From Mycosarcoma maydis (lineage: Eukaryota; Basidiomycota; Ustilaginomycetes; Ustilaginales): DNA of 64,000 nt. This document shows, piece by piece, positions 30,499 through 41,886 of this stretch; within the stretch, counting starts at the first letter, position 1; each line of letters begins with the position of its first letter. The notes beneath the pieces are model-generated. The model was given only the letters and a program-made list of their open reading frames with translations, was not told the origin of the DNA and ran no database searches. The translations under genes and the position numbers were made by a program. The stretch covers positions 124,001-188,000 of the forward strand of contig NC_026483.1 of NCBI RefSeq assembly GCF_000328475.2, in the 5' to 3' direction.

Positions 30499-33400
30499 AT
30501 GCTGGAGGGCGTCCTTGCCTCGCTTCTCAATAGGCTTCTCGCCGCCTACGTCGATGGCCTCAACACGAGTCAGCTCAACGTAGGCATCTGGTCAGGAGAT
30601 GTCAAGCTGCGCAATCTCCGCCTCAAGACTTCCGCTCTTGACAAGTTCCGACTGCCAATAGACGTCAAGGAGGGCTACCTCGGCGACCTCACCCTTTCCA
30701 TTCCATGGTCCAATCTCAAGGGCAAACCTGTACGTATCCTCGTCGAAAACGTCTATCTGCTTGCCGCACCCAAGAACAGCAGCGTCCAAGTCGACGAGCA
30801 AGACGAAGCTCAGCGCGCACAGGCTGCAAAACAGGAGAAGCTTGCCAATGCCGAGCTTCTCGGCAGGGATGCTGACCCGGTCGGCGTCTCGAGTGAAGAC
30901 GAGCAAAAAAATCAGTCCTTCACCAGCTCGCTCATCACCAAGATTATCGACAACTTGCAATTCACCGTCCGAAACATCCACATCCGCTACGAGGACAGTC
31001 TCTCCAATCCCGAGCATCCTTTCTCTGCCGGCATCACGCTTGCCGAATTCTCTGCCGTCTCCACAGATGCCAACTGGAACCCCACCTTTATCCAGAACAG
31101 CGGCGATGGTATTCACAAGCTCGCCCGTCTCGAGTCGCTCTCCGTCTACTGGGACACTGACTCTGAGTCGCTTGCCGGTCACGAGATCTCGGAAGCACAA
31201 AACAAGTTCAACGCGCTTATCGCTCGCGACGGAAGCACACCAAGCCATCAGTACATTCTGAAACCCGTCTCAGGAGCAGGCCGACTCGTCATGCGCAAAA
31301 AAATGACGTCCGAGGTGCCCAAGATGGATGCACAGCTGCTCTTTGAAGAGCTTGGATTTGCTCTCGACGATGAGCAGTACCGCGACGTCATCTCCGTCGC
31401 CGACCTCTTCCATTTCTACACACGCCAAGCACAGTATCGAAAGTTCAGACCCAGTGCCGAAGAGCTCGAAGAAAATCGACCGCGTGCCTTGCTCCGCTTT
31501 GCAGGCAAGGCCATCCTCAACGAGGTGCACGAAAGGCATCGTGTCTGGTCTTGGGACTACTTTCGCGAGCGACGCGATGATCGCAAAGAATACGTCGAGC
31601 TCTTCAAGCAAAAGGAAAACAGCGTGCAAAAGACCAACCAACAGCAGACCGGCGTTGCCATCGCACAGAGCGACAGCGGCTCGCGCCTCGAACAGCTCGA
31701 AAATAAGCTTGGCTACAAGGACATCCGCTTCTACCGTTCCATAGCGCGGCACGAGCTACGCAAGCAAAGGCTTGCCGTCAAAAAGGGAGAACTCGCCAAC
31801 GGCGGCACCGGCGCGGACGCTCCCAATCAAAACGCACAAGCCGGCGGCACCGGCGGCGGATGGCTCGGCTGGATCTGGGGTGGAGGTGCCAAGGGCCAGC
31901 AGCAGCATGGCGAGGACGATGGTGTTCTCAACGAACAGCAGCGTAAGGAGCTCTACGATGCAATTGAATGGGACGAGGAGGCCAGCGCCGCCGCCTTAAC
32001 GCAGTCAGTTGATGCGCCCAGAGATGCCATGCATCTTCGCCTGATCACCAAGCTCAAGACCGGTTCGGTCTCTCTCAAGGATCACGCCCGAGGCACCGAC
32101 ATCCTCTCACTTGTCTTTGACTCCCTTCAGGCCAACGTCATCCAACGGCACGACAATCTCGAAGCCGCCGTCGCTCTCGGAGGTCTGCGCGTCTACGATG
32201 GTACAACACCTAACTCGCTCTACCCGCAGGTGGTGCGCGTCAAAGACGAAGAGTTTGACAACCCTAGCCGCCAAAATTCCAACTCCGGCGATATTAAGCG
32301 CATCGAGCAAGAGTTGGAGCAGGAGAGCGATCCGGACAACCCCTTCTTCTACGCAAAGTACGAATCGAAACCCCTCGACGATCGTGCCGACAATGCCTTG
32401 ACGCTCAAGATGCGCTCCATGGAGATCATCTACCATCGTGGCTTTGTCGAGTCGATTGTGCGCTTCTTCAAGCCGCCTGAAAGTGAGCTTGAGCTCATCG
32501 GCGCACTCATCGACGTCGCCAGCGAAACCATCGAAGGTATCCGCAAGGAAACGCGAGCCGGTCTCGAGAATGCGCTCCAGAACCACAAGACCATCGACAT
32601 GGTCGTCGACGTCAAGGCGCCCATCATCATTGTTCCTGAGGATGTAACGACCAAAAAGTGCCAGCACATGGTGCTCGATGCCGGTCGCATCGCCGTTCGA
32701 TCGGTGCTCGCCGATCAGGGGGCTCTCGACACGGTGCGCTCCAAACAGAATCGCGTTTATACAGACGAGGACTACCGCCAGCTCGAGGATCTCATGTACG
32801 ATCGCTTCTTTGTCAAGCTCGAGTCGGCTCAGCTCGTGTTGGGCAACGACATAGACTCGTGCATGAAGGGCCTTCACTCGGACTCGACCGACCACGGTCT
32901 TCATCTGCTGGAACGCATCAATCTCGACTTTACGCTGCACAATTCAATCCTCTCTTCAGCACCCAACCTCACCAAGTTCAAGATGACGGGTCACCTGCCT
33001 ACGTTGCGTGTCAACTTTTCTGATCGCAAGTACAAGACGTTGATGCGCATCATCGACGTCGCCATCCCCAACTTTGACGAGGGAAGGGCTGACGCAGATT
33101 CGCCCACCAAGGATTTGGGCACCATCGAGGAAGAGCTCGAGCCCGTTGCGATCAGCACAGCGCGGCAGAACAGTGCTGCTGACGAGGAGGATGCGGACCA
33201 GGATGATGACAAGGACCTCGCCAAATCACGCCGTGCTCGCGCCCGACGATCAGAGACGCTGGACCTGAACAAGGCGCGTCGTCAGCGGCTGGTGGGTCAG
33301 CTGCGTGGTGAAGACGACTACATTGTTGACGCCGGCTATGACGATGACGATGGCAAGGACGAGTTCCAAGACGCCGAAGATGCTACCGTCGATAAGGTCA

Positions 33401-36400
33401 ATGCACACCAAAAGACGTTTGAGCTCGAGTTTGTTGTCGACTCGCTGCAGGGCTCCATCTTCAGGTCCGCAACAGATCCGTCGCAGCCCGATCGTCTGCT
33501 TGTCGATGCGCGCTTCGAGGGCTTTTTGCTGCATCTTGCCGTCTATCCATATCACATGGACGTTGACGTGGGTCTGCGCAGTCTCGAACTCGAAGATAAG
33601 ATTGTCGATCAAGGCGCACAGTTCCGTCATCTTATCACTTCCAAGCACGTTCGTGACACCGCCTCGCGCTCTGCAACAAGCGATTCGAGTGCTTCGTCGG
33701 GTTCAGTGTCGCCAGCCGAGCAACGCGACCTTGTGCGCGTGCGCTACACCCGCGTCAGCCCCGAGTCGCCCGAGTTCATGACAAAGTACGAGGGCATCGA
33801 TCAGACGGTCAACGTTGAGCTCTCGACCATCAATGTCATGCTTACGCGTGTAAGCGTCCTCGCCGTCTACGATTGGATCATGACCACCTTTGTATCGGTG
33901 GATGGGCCTGCTGCAACGCCACAGGAGTCACAACGTCGTCCAAGTCGCTCATCGGATCGACGGCCCAGTGACACAACATCTAAAAGGCCCTCGATCCGGC
34001 CACCTGAGTCAAACCCCCCCACACAGGCTCTAGCGAACAGCGACAATACGGGACGGAAGGAGAAGTTGCGTGTCCGTGTCAAGCTCAACTCGATCGTGCT
34101 CCGTCTCAACAACGACGGTAGTCTGCTCGCAACGCTCACGCTCTCGACAGCAGATGTGGCTGTCATGCTACGCGGCAACAGCATCCGCGTGGCTGCACGT
34201 CTCGGCTCGCTGCTTCTGTACGACAACGCGAAGCGCAGTGTCGCTGATCCTCATTTCAAGAAGCTGCTGAGTATCCAGGGCGACGAGCTGGCTGACTTTA
34301 CCTACGAGACATTCGACGAAGCAGATGCAGCCTCGTACCCTGGCTATGACTCTTCGATCTGGCTCCGATCTGGCTCGCTCAAGTTCACCTTTGTAGAAGA
34401 GCCGATTCGCGACCTGCTACAGTTCTTTAGCAAGTTTGCGCAGATGAAAGCCGTGTACGATGCAGCTACGCTGGCTGCTTCCAATCAAGCATCGCAGCTT
34501 CAAGAACGCGTCGACAAGATGCACTACGATATCATCATCAAGACACCCATCGTCGTTCTGCCGCGTTTGGCCGACTCGCCCGACGTGATGACCGCCAACC
34601 TGGGTGAAATCTATGCCAAGAACACATTTGCTATCCGTGACAATAAGGAGGCCATCACCAAGATCGAAGCTGGCCTGCGACACATTCGGCTCGCATCACG
34701 GATGCGATACGGCAGCCAGGAGTACCATGTGCAGATGATCGACGACGTCAACATCTCGCTCGATATGGTTCAGTCGGACCGAGCTAGCGCTTCTCCAGGT
34801 TCTGCCATCGACAGTCCCGAGACGCAGATGGTCGCCAAGATGTCGGACGTGCACGTCAAGCTGACCGAAGCGCAGTACTGCTTTGTCATGGAACTGATGC
34901 AGTCGATCCCGCGCACTTTCACAGGGCTTGCTGAGGAGGTCGGTAGCCTGAACGATAACGGCACCGCTGTGTCTACTCCTACAACGGCTGTACCTCTGAC
35001 ACAAGGCACGGGAACAAAATCGCGCTCCGTGTCGGCGCAACAGCCATCGACACCTGGAAAAGGCAAAGGCGGAGACACGACGCCAACAGCGCCAACGCCT
35101 CCCCACAAGGGTCCTGGTGTCGACATGCTTCCCGAGCTCGGCACAGTGATTCACAATGAAGATGGCGACACGGCTGTGCATACCACTTTGGACATGTTTT
35201 TTGACGTCAATTCGATCCAACTCGAACTCTTCACTGCCGCTGCCACTGGCCAGGAGACGCTATACAACGCGCAGCTGGCGCGCTTCTCGATCAACGGGTC
35301 GGAGGTCAAGCTCAAGATGCTGTCGGACAATTCACTCGAGGCTGAAGTGGCGCTCAAGACATTCACGGTGACGGATCAGCGGCCGGACAAGGACACCAAG
35401 TTCCGCGAGATTGTTCCTGCCGTCAAACACGATGGTCATCAGTTCATGATGAGCTACAGCGTTTCTGGCGGCGACGATGGCTCGGCCCTGGCGCTCATCA
35501 CTGTCGACAGTCCCAAGGTGATCTTCTCGCTCGATCCGGTCTTTGCGCTGCTCAACTTTTTCATGAGTGCTTTCCCCGATTCGCCTCCAGATGAGGATCA
35601 AACAGATACAAGCCCGACAGGCACGACCGTTGCGAACAGCAGTGCGCATGGCAGTGCACAGACTTTGTCGACGACCATGTCTAGCAAAGACCCGAATGCG
35701 ACAGCAGCGTCGCCTGCGGCTGGCTCGTTGGCGTTCCGCGTCAACGTTGTCGATCCCACCATCATTCTACTAGCCGCGCCGGACCGGCACGATACTGAAG
35801 CGATTGTGCTTTCAATCAAGCAGGTGCTCATGTCGCAGCAAGGCATCCTAGCGCTCAAGGTGGACCAATTCGGCATGTTCATGTGCCGAATGCACCGTCC
35901 CAAGGACACTTTGCGTCTGCTCGACAACCTCGATCTGACCCTGTCGATGGACAGCCGGGTCAACGAGACCAGCTCGTTGACTAGCATTGAGGTTGACGTC
36001 GAACCGCTCGTACTGCGCGTGTCGATCCGCGACATTGTGATGATTCAGTCGGTGGTCAACAAGGCTATCGAGCTTTCATCGCAACAGTCTTCTGCTGCAA
36101 GCAAAAACGACGCCAAGAGTGTTGCCTCGTCGCAGCGTAGGCAAAATTCGATGGCCAGCAGCAGCAAAACCATAGATTCGCTCACCAGGGCACCCAAAGC
36201 GACTACCAAGGACGATGACAACAACACGGTCAACACAAAGCCACCGCAGCGCCTCGAGGATGCCGAGCTGGTGGTGGCCAAAGAGTCTTTGCATGCCGAC
36301 TTTGCCGGCCTGCAGATTATCCTGATCGGCGATGCTCACTCGCTGCCCATGCTAGACCTCAATGTGTCCAAGTTTGCGGTCGACGTGCGAGACTGGTCCG

Positions 36401-39400
36401 GCGACATGCATGGAAGCACCTTCCTCGACCTGTACATCAACTACTACAACTTGTCGAGATCGCATTGGGAGCCGCTTATCGATCCGTGGGGTGTCCAGTT
36501 TCACATGGAGTCGAGCACGTTGCCTTCTCGCTTCAATGCGACTATCTCGAGCAAAAAGCGTCTCGAGCTTAACGTGACGACGACGCTGATCGAGACAGCT
36601 CTCTCGGCCATGTCGATGATCAACGAAGTTGACTCGCAAGATCTGCAGCAGCGCAACCGAGCTCCATTTGTGGTGCAGAACAGAACCGGTTACCGCATCT
36701 CGTTGTGGCCCGAACACGACGATAGAGAACGCAAGAGCAAGACGAGTCCGCAGCATCTGGATGATGGCAAAGACATGCCATGGAGGTTTGACGACTGGAA
36801 ATCGATGCGTGAGCACATCCATGAGAGTGGCGGCAACCGGCTCTCGCTACAAATTGACGGCATGCCTTGGGAGCGTCTTCGGCACATTTCGGTTGATCGC
36901 GAAGGCGAATACATGCTGACGTTGCGACCAAAACTGGACAAGGTGGCGCATCGTGTGCAGTACGAGGTGAAGCTGCACAACAATGTCAAGTACATCACGT
37001 TCCGCTCTTCGTTCAAGATTGAGAACAAGACGCTGATTCCGATCGAGATGGTGATTTTGGATGACGAGGGCAAGCTGACGGACCAGGTTCGTCGCATCGG
37101 CCCAGGAGAAGACTGTCCTGTGCCGATCGAAGCGGCCTACCACTGCCGAGTCAAGATCCGACCGGATCCAGGCTTCGAGTACGACTGGTGTCAGGAGAGC
37201 GTCAATTGGCAGGACCTGCTGAAAAGGGCGACGCGCACCTTGACCTGCCGCTCACACGACGAGAACGAAGCGCCGTTCCGCTTCCAGAGCTTTGCGATTT
37301 ACGATCGACAGGATCCCAATAGTCGCACGTATCCACGTCTCACATTGCGGCTGCGCGCACCGGTCGAAGTGGAGAATTTGCTGCCATACGACATCCAGTA
37401 TCGGATCTTTGACAAGAACCTCAATCACAACTGGTCAAGCTACCTTCGCAAAGGTGGGATCAGCCCAATCCATGTTGTGGAGCTCTCGCACTTGCTACTT
37501 CTCAGTGTCGACATCCAGTCGTCGTGCTTCTCGCCAAGCGAATTTGCCATCATTGCTACAGACAACCCGGACGACTTTCCAGTGGAAAAGACGCTTACGC
37601 TCGCCGATGCCGAGAACCTGAAGCTGAATCTGCGTCTGCACTATTCGAAGCATGCGGACTCGGGGGGAGCGTTCAAAGTGCAGATCTACTCGCCCTACAT
37701 CTTTATCAATCAGAGCGGCTTACCGTTTGCGCTCAAGACCAAGTCGTGGCTGGGCAGCGCCAAGCTGGTAGCGGGCCAAGATCAGGGCGGAGTGTCGGCC
37801 GAGGTACGCAAGACGCCTGAGCCGTTTCTGTTTTCGCACAACTCGAACGACCGCCGCAATCGCGTGTTGATGCGCGTGGGCGACTCGCAATGGTCCAAGC
37901 CGCTTTCGTTCGAAGCGATCGGTTCAGAGACAGAGGTGGTGATTCCATCTGCATCAAAGAACGAGGAGATCCACGTGGGTCTCACGGTCGAGGATGGTCT
38001 GGGCAAGTTCAAACTGTCCAAGGTGGTCAAGCTGACGCCTCGATACCTGGTGCGCAACAAGCTCAACGAGGCGCTCCATCTGCGAGAGGCAGGCGCCGCC
38101 GACTTTGTTACGGTGGAAGCGGGCGAGCGTGTGCCGCTGCGCTTCCTACGTGTTGGCGCGACCAAGCAGATGACGCTCGCCTATCCTGGGATCAACAACA
38201 AGTGGAGCGCACCGTTCAACATTGAGGACATTGGTAGTGTACATCTACGACTGGCGAAAGCGGGTCATCACCAGCAGCTTATCAAGGCCGAGGTGCTGCT
38301 CGAGGGACCGACGATCTTTATTTCGCTGAGCCAGGAGAATGGACCGTGGCCATACATGCTGCGTAACGAGAGCGACTATACGGTGCAGTTTATGCAGGCG
38401 ACGGAGCGAATCGATGAGGGAGGCAGCGGCAAACACATTGACGAGGCGGTGGGCAAGCGATACGAGCTCAAGCCGCGATCCAAGATGAAGTACGCTTGGG
38501 ACTACCCGGCGGCGACGGATAAGATGATCAAGCTGGTGGTCAATGGTCGCGAGCGCAACGTGAATATTCTCGAGATTGGCAGCTTGTTGCCGTTCAAGTT
38601 TCCTGGAGCGGATGGACGAGGCAGCCGGGTGATTTCACTGGATGTACGCGCCGACGGACCGACACAGACGCTGGTGTTGAGCAACTACTCGGAGGAGTTG
38701 AGCAATTTCAAGTTGAAACGACAGAACTCGACGTTTTCGCGTAGCGACACGGTATCGAGCGTCAACAGCAAGGATGGCGGATTTGTTGCGGTGGATGTGG
38801 ACACCAACATTCTGACGGCGTTGAACCTGGACTTTGAAGGTGTAGGCATCTCGCTGATCAACCAAAACGTGCAGGAGCTTGCCTACGTCTCGTTCCGAGG
38901 GTTGGAGCTGCACTATACCGAGTCCGAGGTGACGACGGCGGTGAATGTGATCTGCAAGTGGATCCAGATCGATAACCAGCTGTTTGGTGGGCTGTTCCCG
39001 ATTGTGCTGTATCCGACGGTGCTGCCCAAGGATGGCAAGGATCTCGAGGTGCATCCGACGCTGCAGGCATCGGTGATCATGCTCAAGGACGAGTCGCACG
39101 GTGTGACGCACATCAAGTACGCTTCGGTGCTGCTGCAAGAGATCACGGCCGAGCTGGACGAAGACTTTCTGTTTGCTCTGTACGAGTTTTCCAAGTTTGA
39201 AGGAACGGCTTGGCAGCTCGAGGCGGAAAAGGAGACGGATTTCATCGAACATCCTCGGTCGGTGGCCGAGCCTACGGGGACGCAGGGGCAGTCGGACGAC
39301 ATTTACTTTGAGATTCTGCATCTGCAGCCGATCTCGCTGAACCTGTCGTTTATGCGTACGGAGCGAGTCAACGGTGACGACAAGGTGAGCTCGAGGAATC

Positions 39401-39548
39401 CACTCATCTTTCTGTTTAATGCGCTGACGATGGCGCTGGGCAACGTTAACGAGGCCCCGGTGCGACTGAATGCGCTGGTAATCGAAAACGTCCGGTTAAG
39501 CAACGCAGTGTGCAGCAGAGGATCATCTATCACTATACGCAAGGCTTC
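30499..39548 (+). CDS. VPS13: Vps13 lipid-transfer protein, 3' end lost in assembly gap
   Basis: Open for about 3,005 codons without introns. The N-terminal chorein domain (MLEGVLASLLNRLLAAYVDG, then LKGKPVRILVENVYLLA) is diagnostic. Vps13 forms a long hydrophobic groove that moves phospholipids between membranes at contact sites (ER, mitochondria, endosomes, vacuole). The VAB adaptor-binding domain is clear: six repeats about 105-120 residues apart, each with an invariant Asn (N2061, N2176, N2293, N2404, N2520, N2623). The frame breaks at about 39508-39511. The reading frame gives NAVCSRG, whereas the next frame gives the conserved VQQRIIYHYTQGF, so one base appears missing 40 bp from the run of Ns. 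The C-terminal ATG2-C/PH-like part (a few hundred residues) is absent, and the sequence after the gap does not resume Vps13. Confidence 0.95.
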
Positions 39549-39648
39549 NNNNNNNNNNNNNNNNNNNNNNNNNNNNNNNNNNNNNNNNNNNNNNNNNNNN
39601 NNNNNNNNNNNNNNNNNNNNNNNNNNNNNNNNNNNNNNNNNNNNNNNN
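39549..39648. other. Assembly gap (100 N)
   Basis: Exactly 100 Ns, the usual placeholder for a gap of unknown length. It falls inside VPS13, and roughly the last tenth of that gene is not found after it, so the true gap is probably larger than 100 bp. Confidence 0.98.
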
Positions 39649-41886
39649 TGTACCAAAAGGAAAGGGTAAAAGACAACCAATCGGACTTTGGATTGTATTC
39701 TTTGACGGAGGGAAGGCGTTGTAGCGCCGCTGTCAGGAGACGGCAAAGTCCAAGACCGAGATGCAAGCCAAGCCAATGCCAGACTGGCGGCGTGCACAGG
39801 CAAATCAAATCACGCATCACTCCCGAATCTCACATGGAGAAATGACTCGCTGTAACCCAAACGGCGTCCGGGACGCCATCACGGATCGGACTTGGGTTTG
39901 TCCAACTTGCAGGATCGGTGATCGGGTGGAATTTGGCGCACAAGTTTGACAGCTCACGGTAGTCATATTAGCATAGAAGTTAGCGCGCCTGACGCCAACG
40001 CGGTGATTCACGACGCTGTGGTTGGCCCTGCTTGGTCTCGGCAGGTGGTGATGGGTGGCAAATTCACGCTTCACACGTCGGCGACGCTTGTACTCAGGCA
40101 CACCAGGAACCATGATGCGGACGCTGCCACTGCGACGTGCTCGCAACGCAAGCCATCAGCGTCAGCAACTCGTGCTGTCTCCGAGTGACGAGGCTTGCGT
40201 CTGCCAAAGTCACGCCGCGCCGGACGATTCGGTTCAACTCTGTTCTGTTCAAGTGGCGAGATTCCAGAGCGGAGAGTGCGAATCTGTCCAACACGCTCGA
40301 CATGCACGATTCGTGATTCGAGCACGGAATCAGACGCCCGCGGCTCTCTGTCTCGACATCTCTGACCCGCACGTCAGTCACGAGTGCGAGTGTCGTCGTT
40401 GCTCTCCGATAATTCGTACATGCTCGCGCAGCTCATCCTCACGTTTCAAAAAAGGAAAAACCCGCGCGCAAATTTAGACATTATCAATGCCAAAGCAATG
40501 CGATGCGATGCGATGCGATTTGGTCACAAACATATGCTTGTCTGGTTGACGACGCCTTGCCAAATGAAGCAGCAGCAGCAGCAGCTTAGAGCTTCAACTA
40601 ACACCAACCCCGGCTTGGACAGATTGATATACTACGCTATCGACTCTAGACTGCCAAAACGATGGCTAAAAAATATACCACTGGCTAGCAGGTCGGGAGG
40701 AAAAACAAGCGAGACACGGACACGAGACAGCAAAGGGGTTGTGTGAAATGTCTCAGCTGTCATGGCTGCCGCTCCAAAATGACTGAGGACAGTTGATTGC
40801 GAATTTAGCGCTGGCTGTAAGGTAGATCTTAGTTGGTGCGCGTGCTCGTGTCGATGCGAGACGTGAGATGTCGAGCGGTGTGGCGAGTCTCGAGTGTGTG
40901 GTGGATGGCTGATGGCTGATGGGCTGAGCTAAGCCGTGTTGGTCTGCTGTGTGCTGGCAAAAGTCGTGAGTGTCAGTGTTGCTTGTCAAATGCAGACACG
41001 CATGCACGCGTGCAGCTAAGCTAGTTTCATTTCGCACCTGCACACCAACCCGCGTAACTTGACTGTACAGCTGTACCGCACTCAACAGGATCGTGTATGC
41101 TCGACGCTCAATCGACATGTCGTGGCTGCTGAGCTTGCGCTGCGAGCGGGCGTTTGGTTTCGAGTGATGAAATCCCTTGCCGCTGGATCTTGCACCGCCA
41201 GCCAGTGAGCCTGCGTCCACCTCGAGGCGGCCAACGCTCAAACCTCGCAGCCACAGAATGATATCGCATTCCACACAATCCAATTGCTGCCTCTACACTG
41301 ACCACTGACGACTTTGGTTTCGCTCTGCCTGCCCTTCCTGATCGAGTCGAGTCGAGTCGAGTCGAGTCGAGTCGAGTCGAGTCGGCACCTATGCACCCGT
41401 TGGCACAGCTACATCAAGTTAGATCTCTGTTCATCTGTTGCTTGGTGTTGGCTCTCGGTTCCTCGTCGTGCTCTCCTCGCCCTTGCCTCGCCCCGTCCTG
41501 CCTCGCCTTCTTGATCTTGTCCTCTGCGTCATCTCGTTGCCCCTTTTGTCGCTTTGGTTCGTTCAACATCCTACTCTCCATATATCTACCCCTCCTTCGC
41601 CCAACTGTATCTTACTACTCCACTTTCCAACCCCTTCCTTTTGCGTCTCCTCCTTCTCGTCTGGACACGATTACGGAGCGCCTACTTGCCGTCTCTCCTC
41701 TCTCCTCCTCTTTCTTCCCCTCAGCTTCCCCGTCTCCTGCTCATTGTCTCTGCGCCTTGTGTTGAACTCCATCCATCTACACTTTTTCTTGCTGCATCAT
41801 CTACGCATACCCATACGCTATAGCTACCGCCACCGCTTCCACATCTGCATACCAACGTCCTGCTGCTTGCTTGCTTGCGCCACACC
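39649..41886. other. Post-gap and BTG-gene upstream region
   Basis: The first ~300 bp after the gap match nothing recognised and show no Vps13 C-terminus. Motif copies lie at 39999-40014, 40300-40320 and 40375-40386. Short repeats include (GCGAT)n at 40499-40519 and a CAG run at 40569-40585. From about 41300 to 41880 the plus strand is strongly C/T-rich, consistent with a long pyrimidine-rich leader of the BTG gene. ORFs at 40753-41283 (minus) and 41391-41890 (plus) have no protein signature and were rejected. Confidence 0.55.
41342..41384. repeat. Pentanucleotide microsatellite (TCGAG)n
   Basis: About eight and a half perfect TCGAG units. It lies at the start of the pyrimidine-rich leader region, about 500 bp upstream of the BTG-domain start codon. 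Confidence 0.95.

Noticed and set aside
30592..36822. Several antisense ORFs of 130-280 codons inside VPS13
   Set aside because: Antisense frames of a codon-biased gene; no recognisable protein features.
39649..39949. Continuation of VPS13 after the N gap
   Set aside because: No frame after the gap resembles the Vps13 C-terminus; the frame through the Ns ends within 21 bp.
40753..41283. 176-codon minus-strand ORF
   Set aside because: No domain or conserved motif, lies in the upstream region of the BTG gene, and contains stretches read from short repeats.
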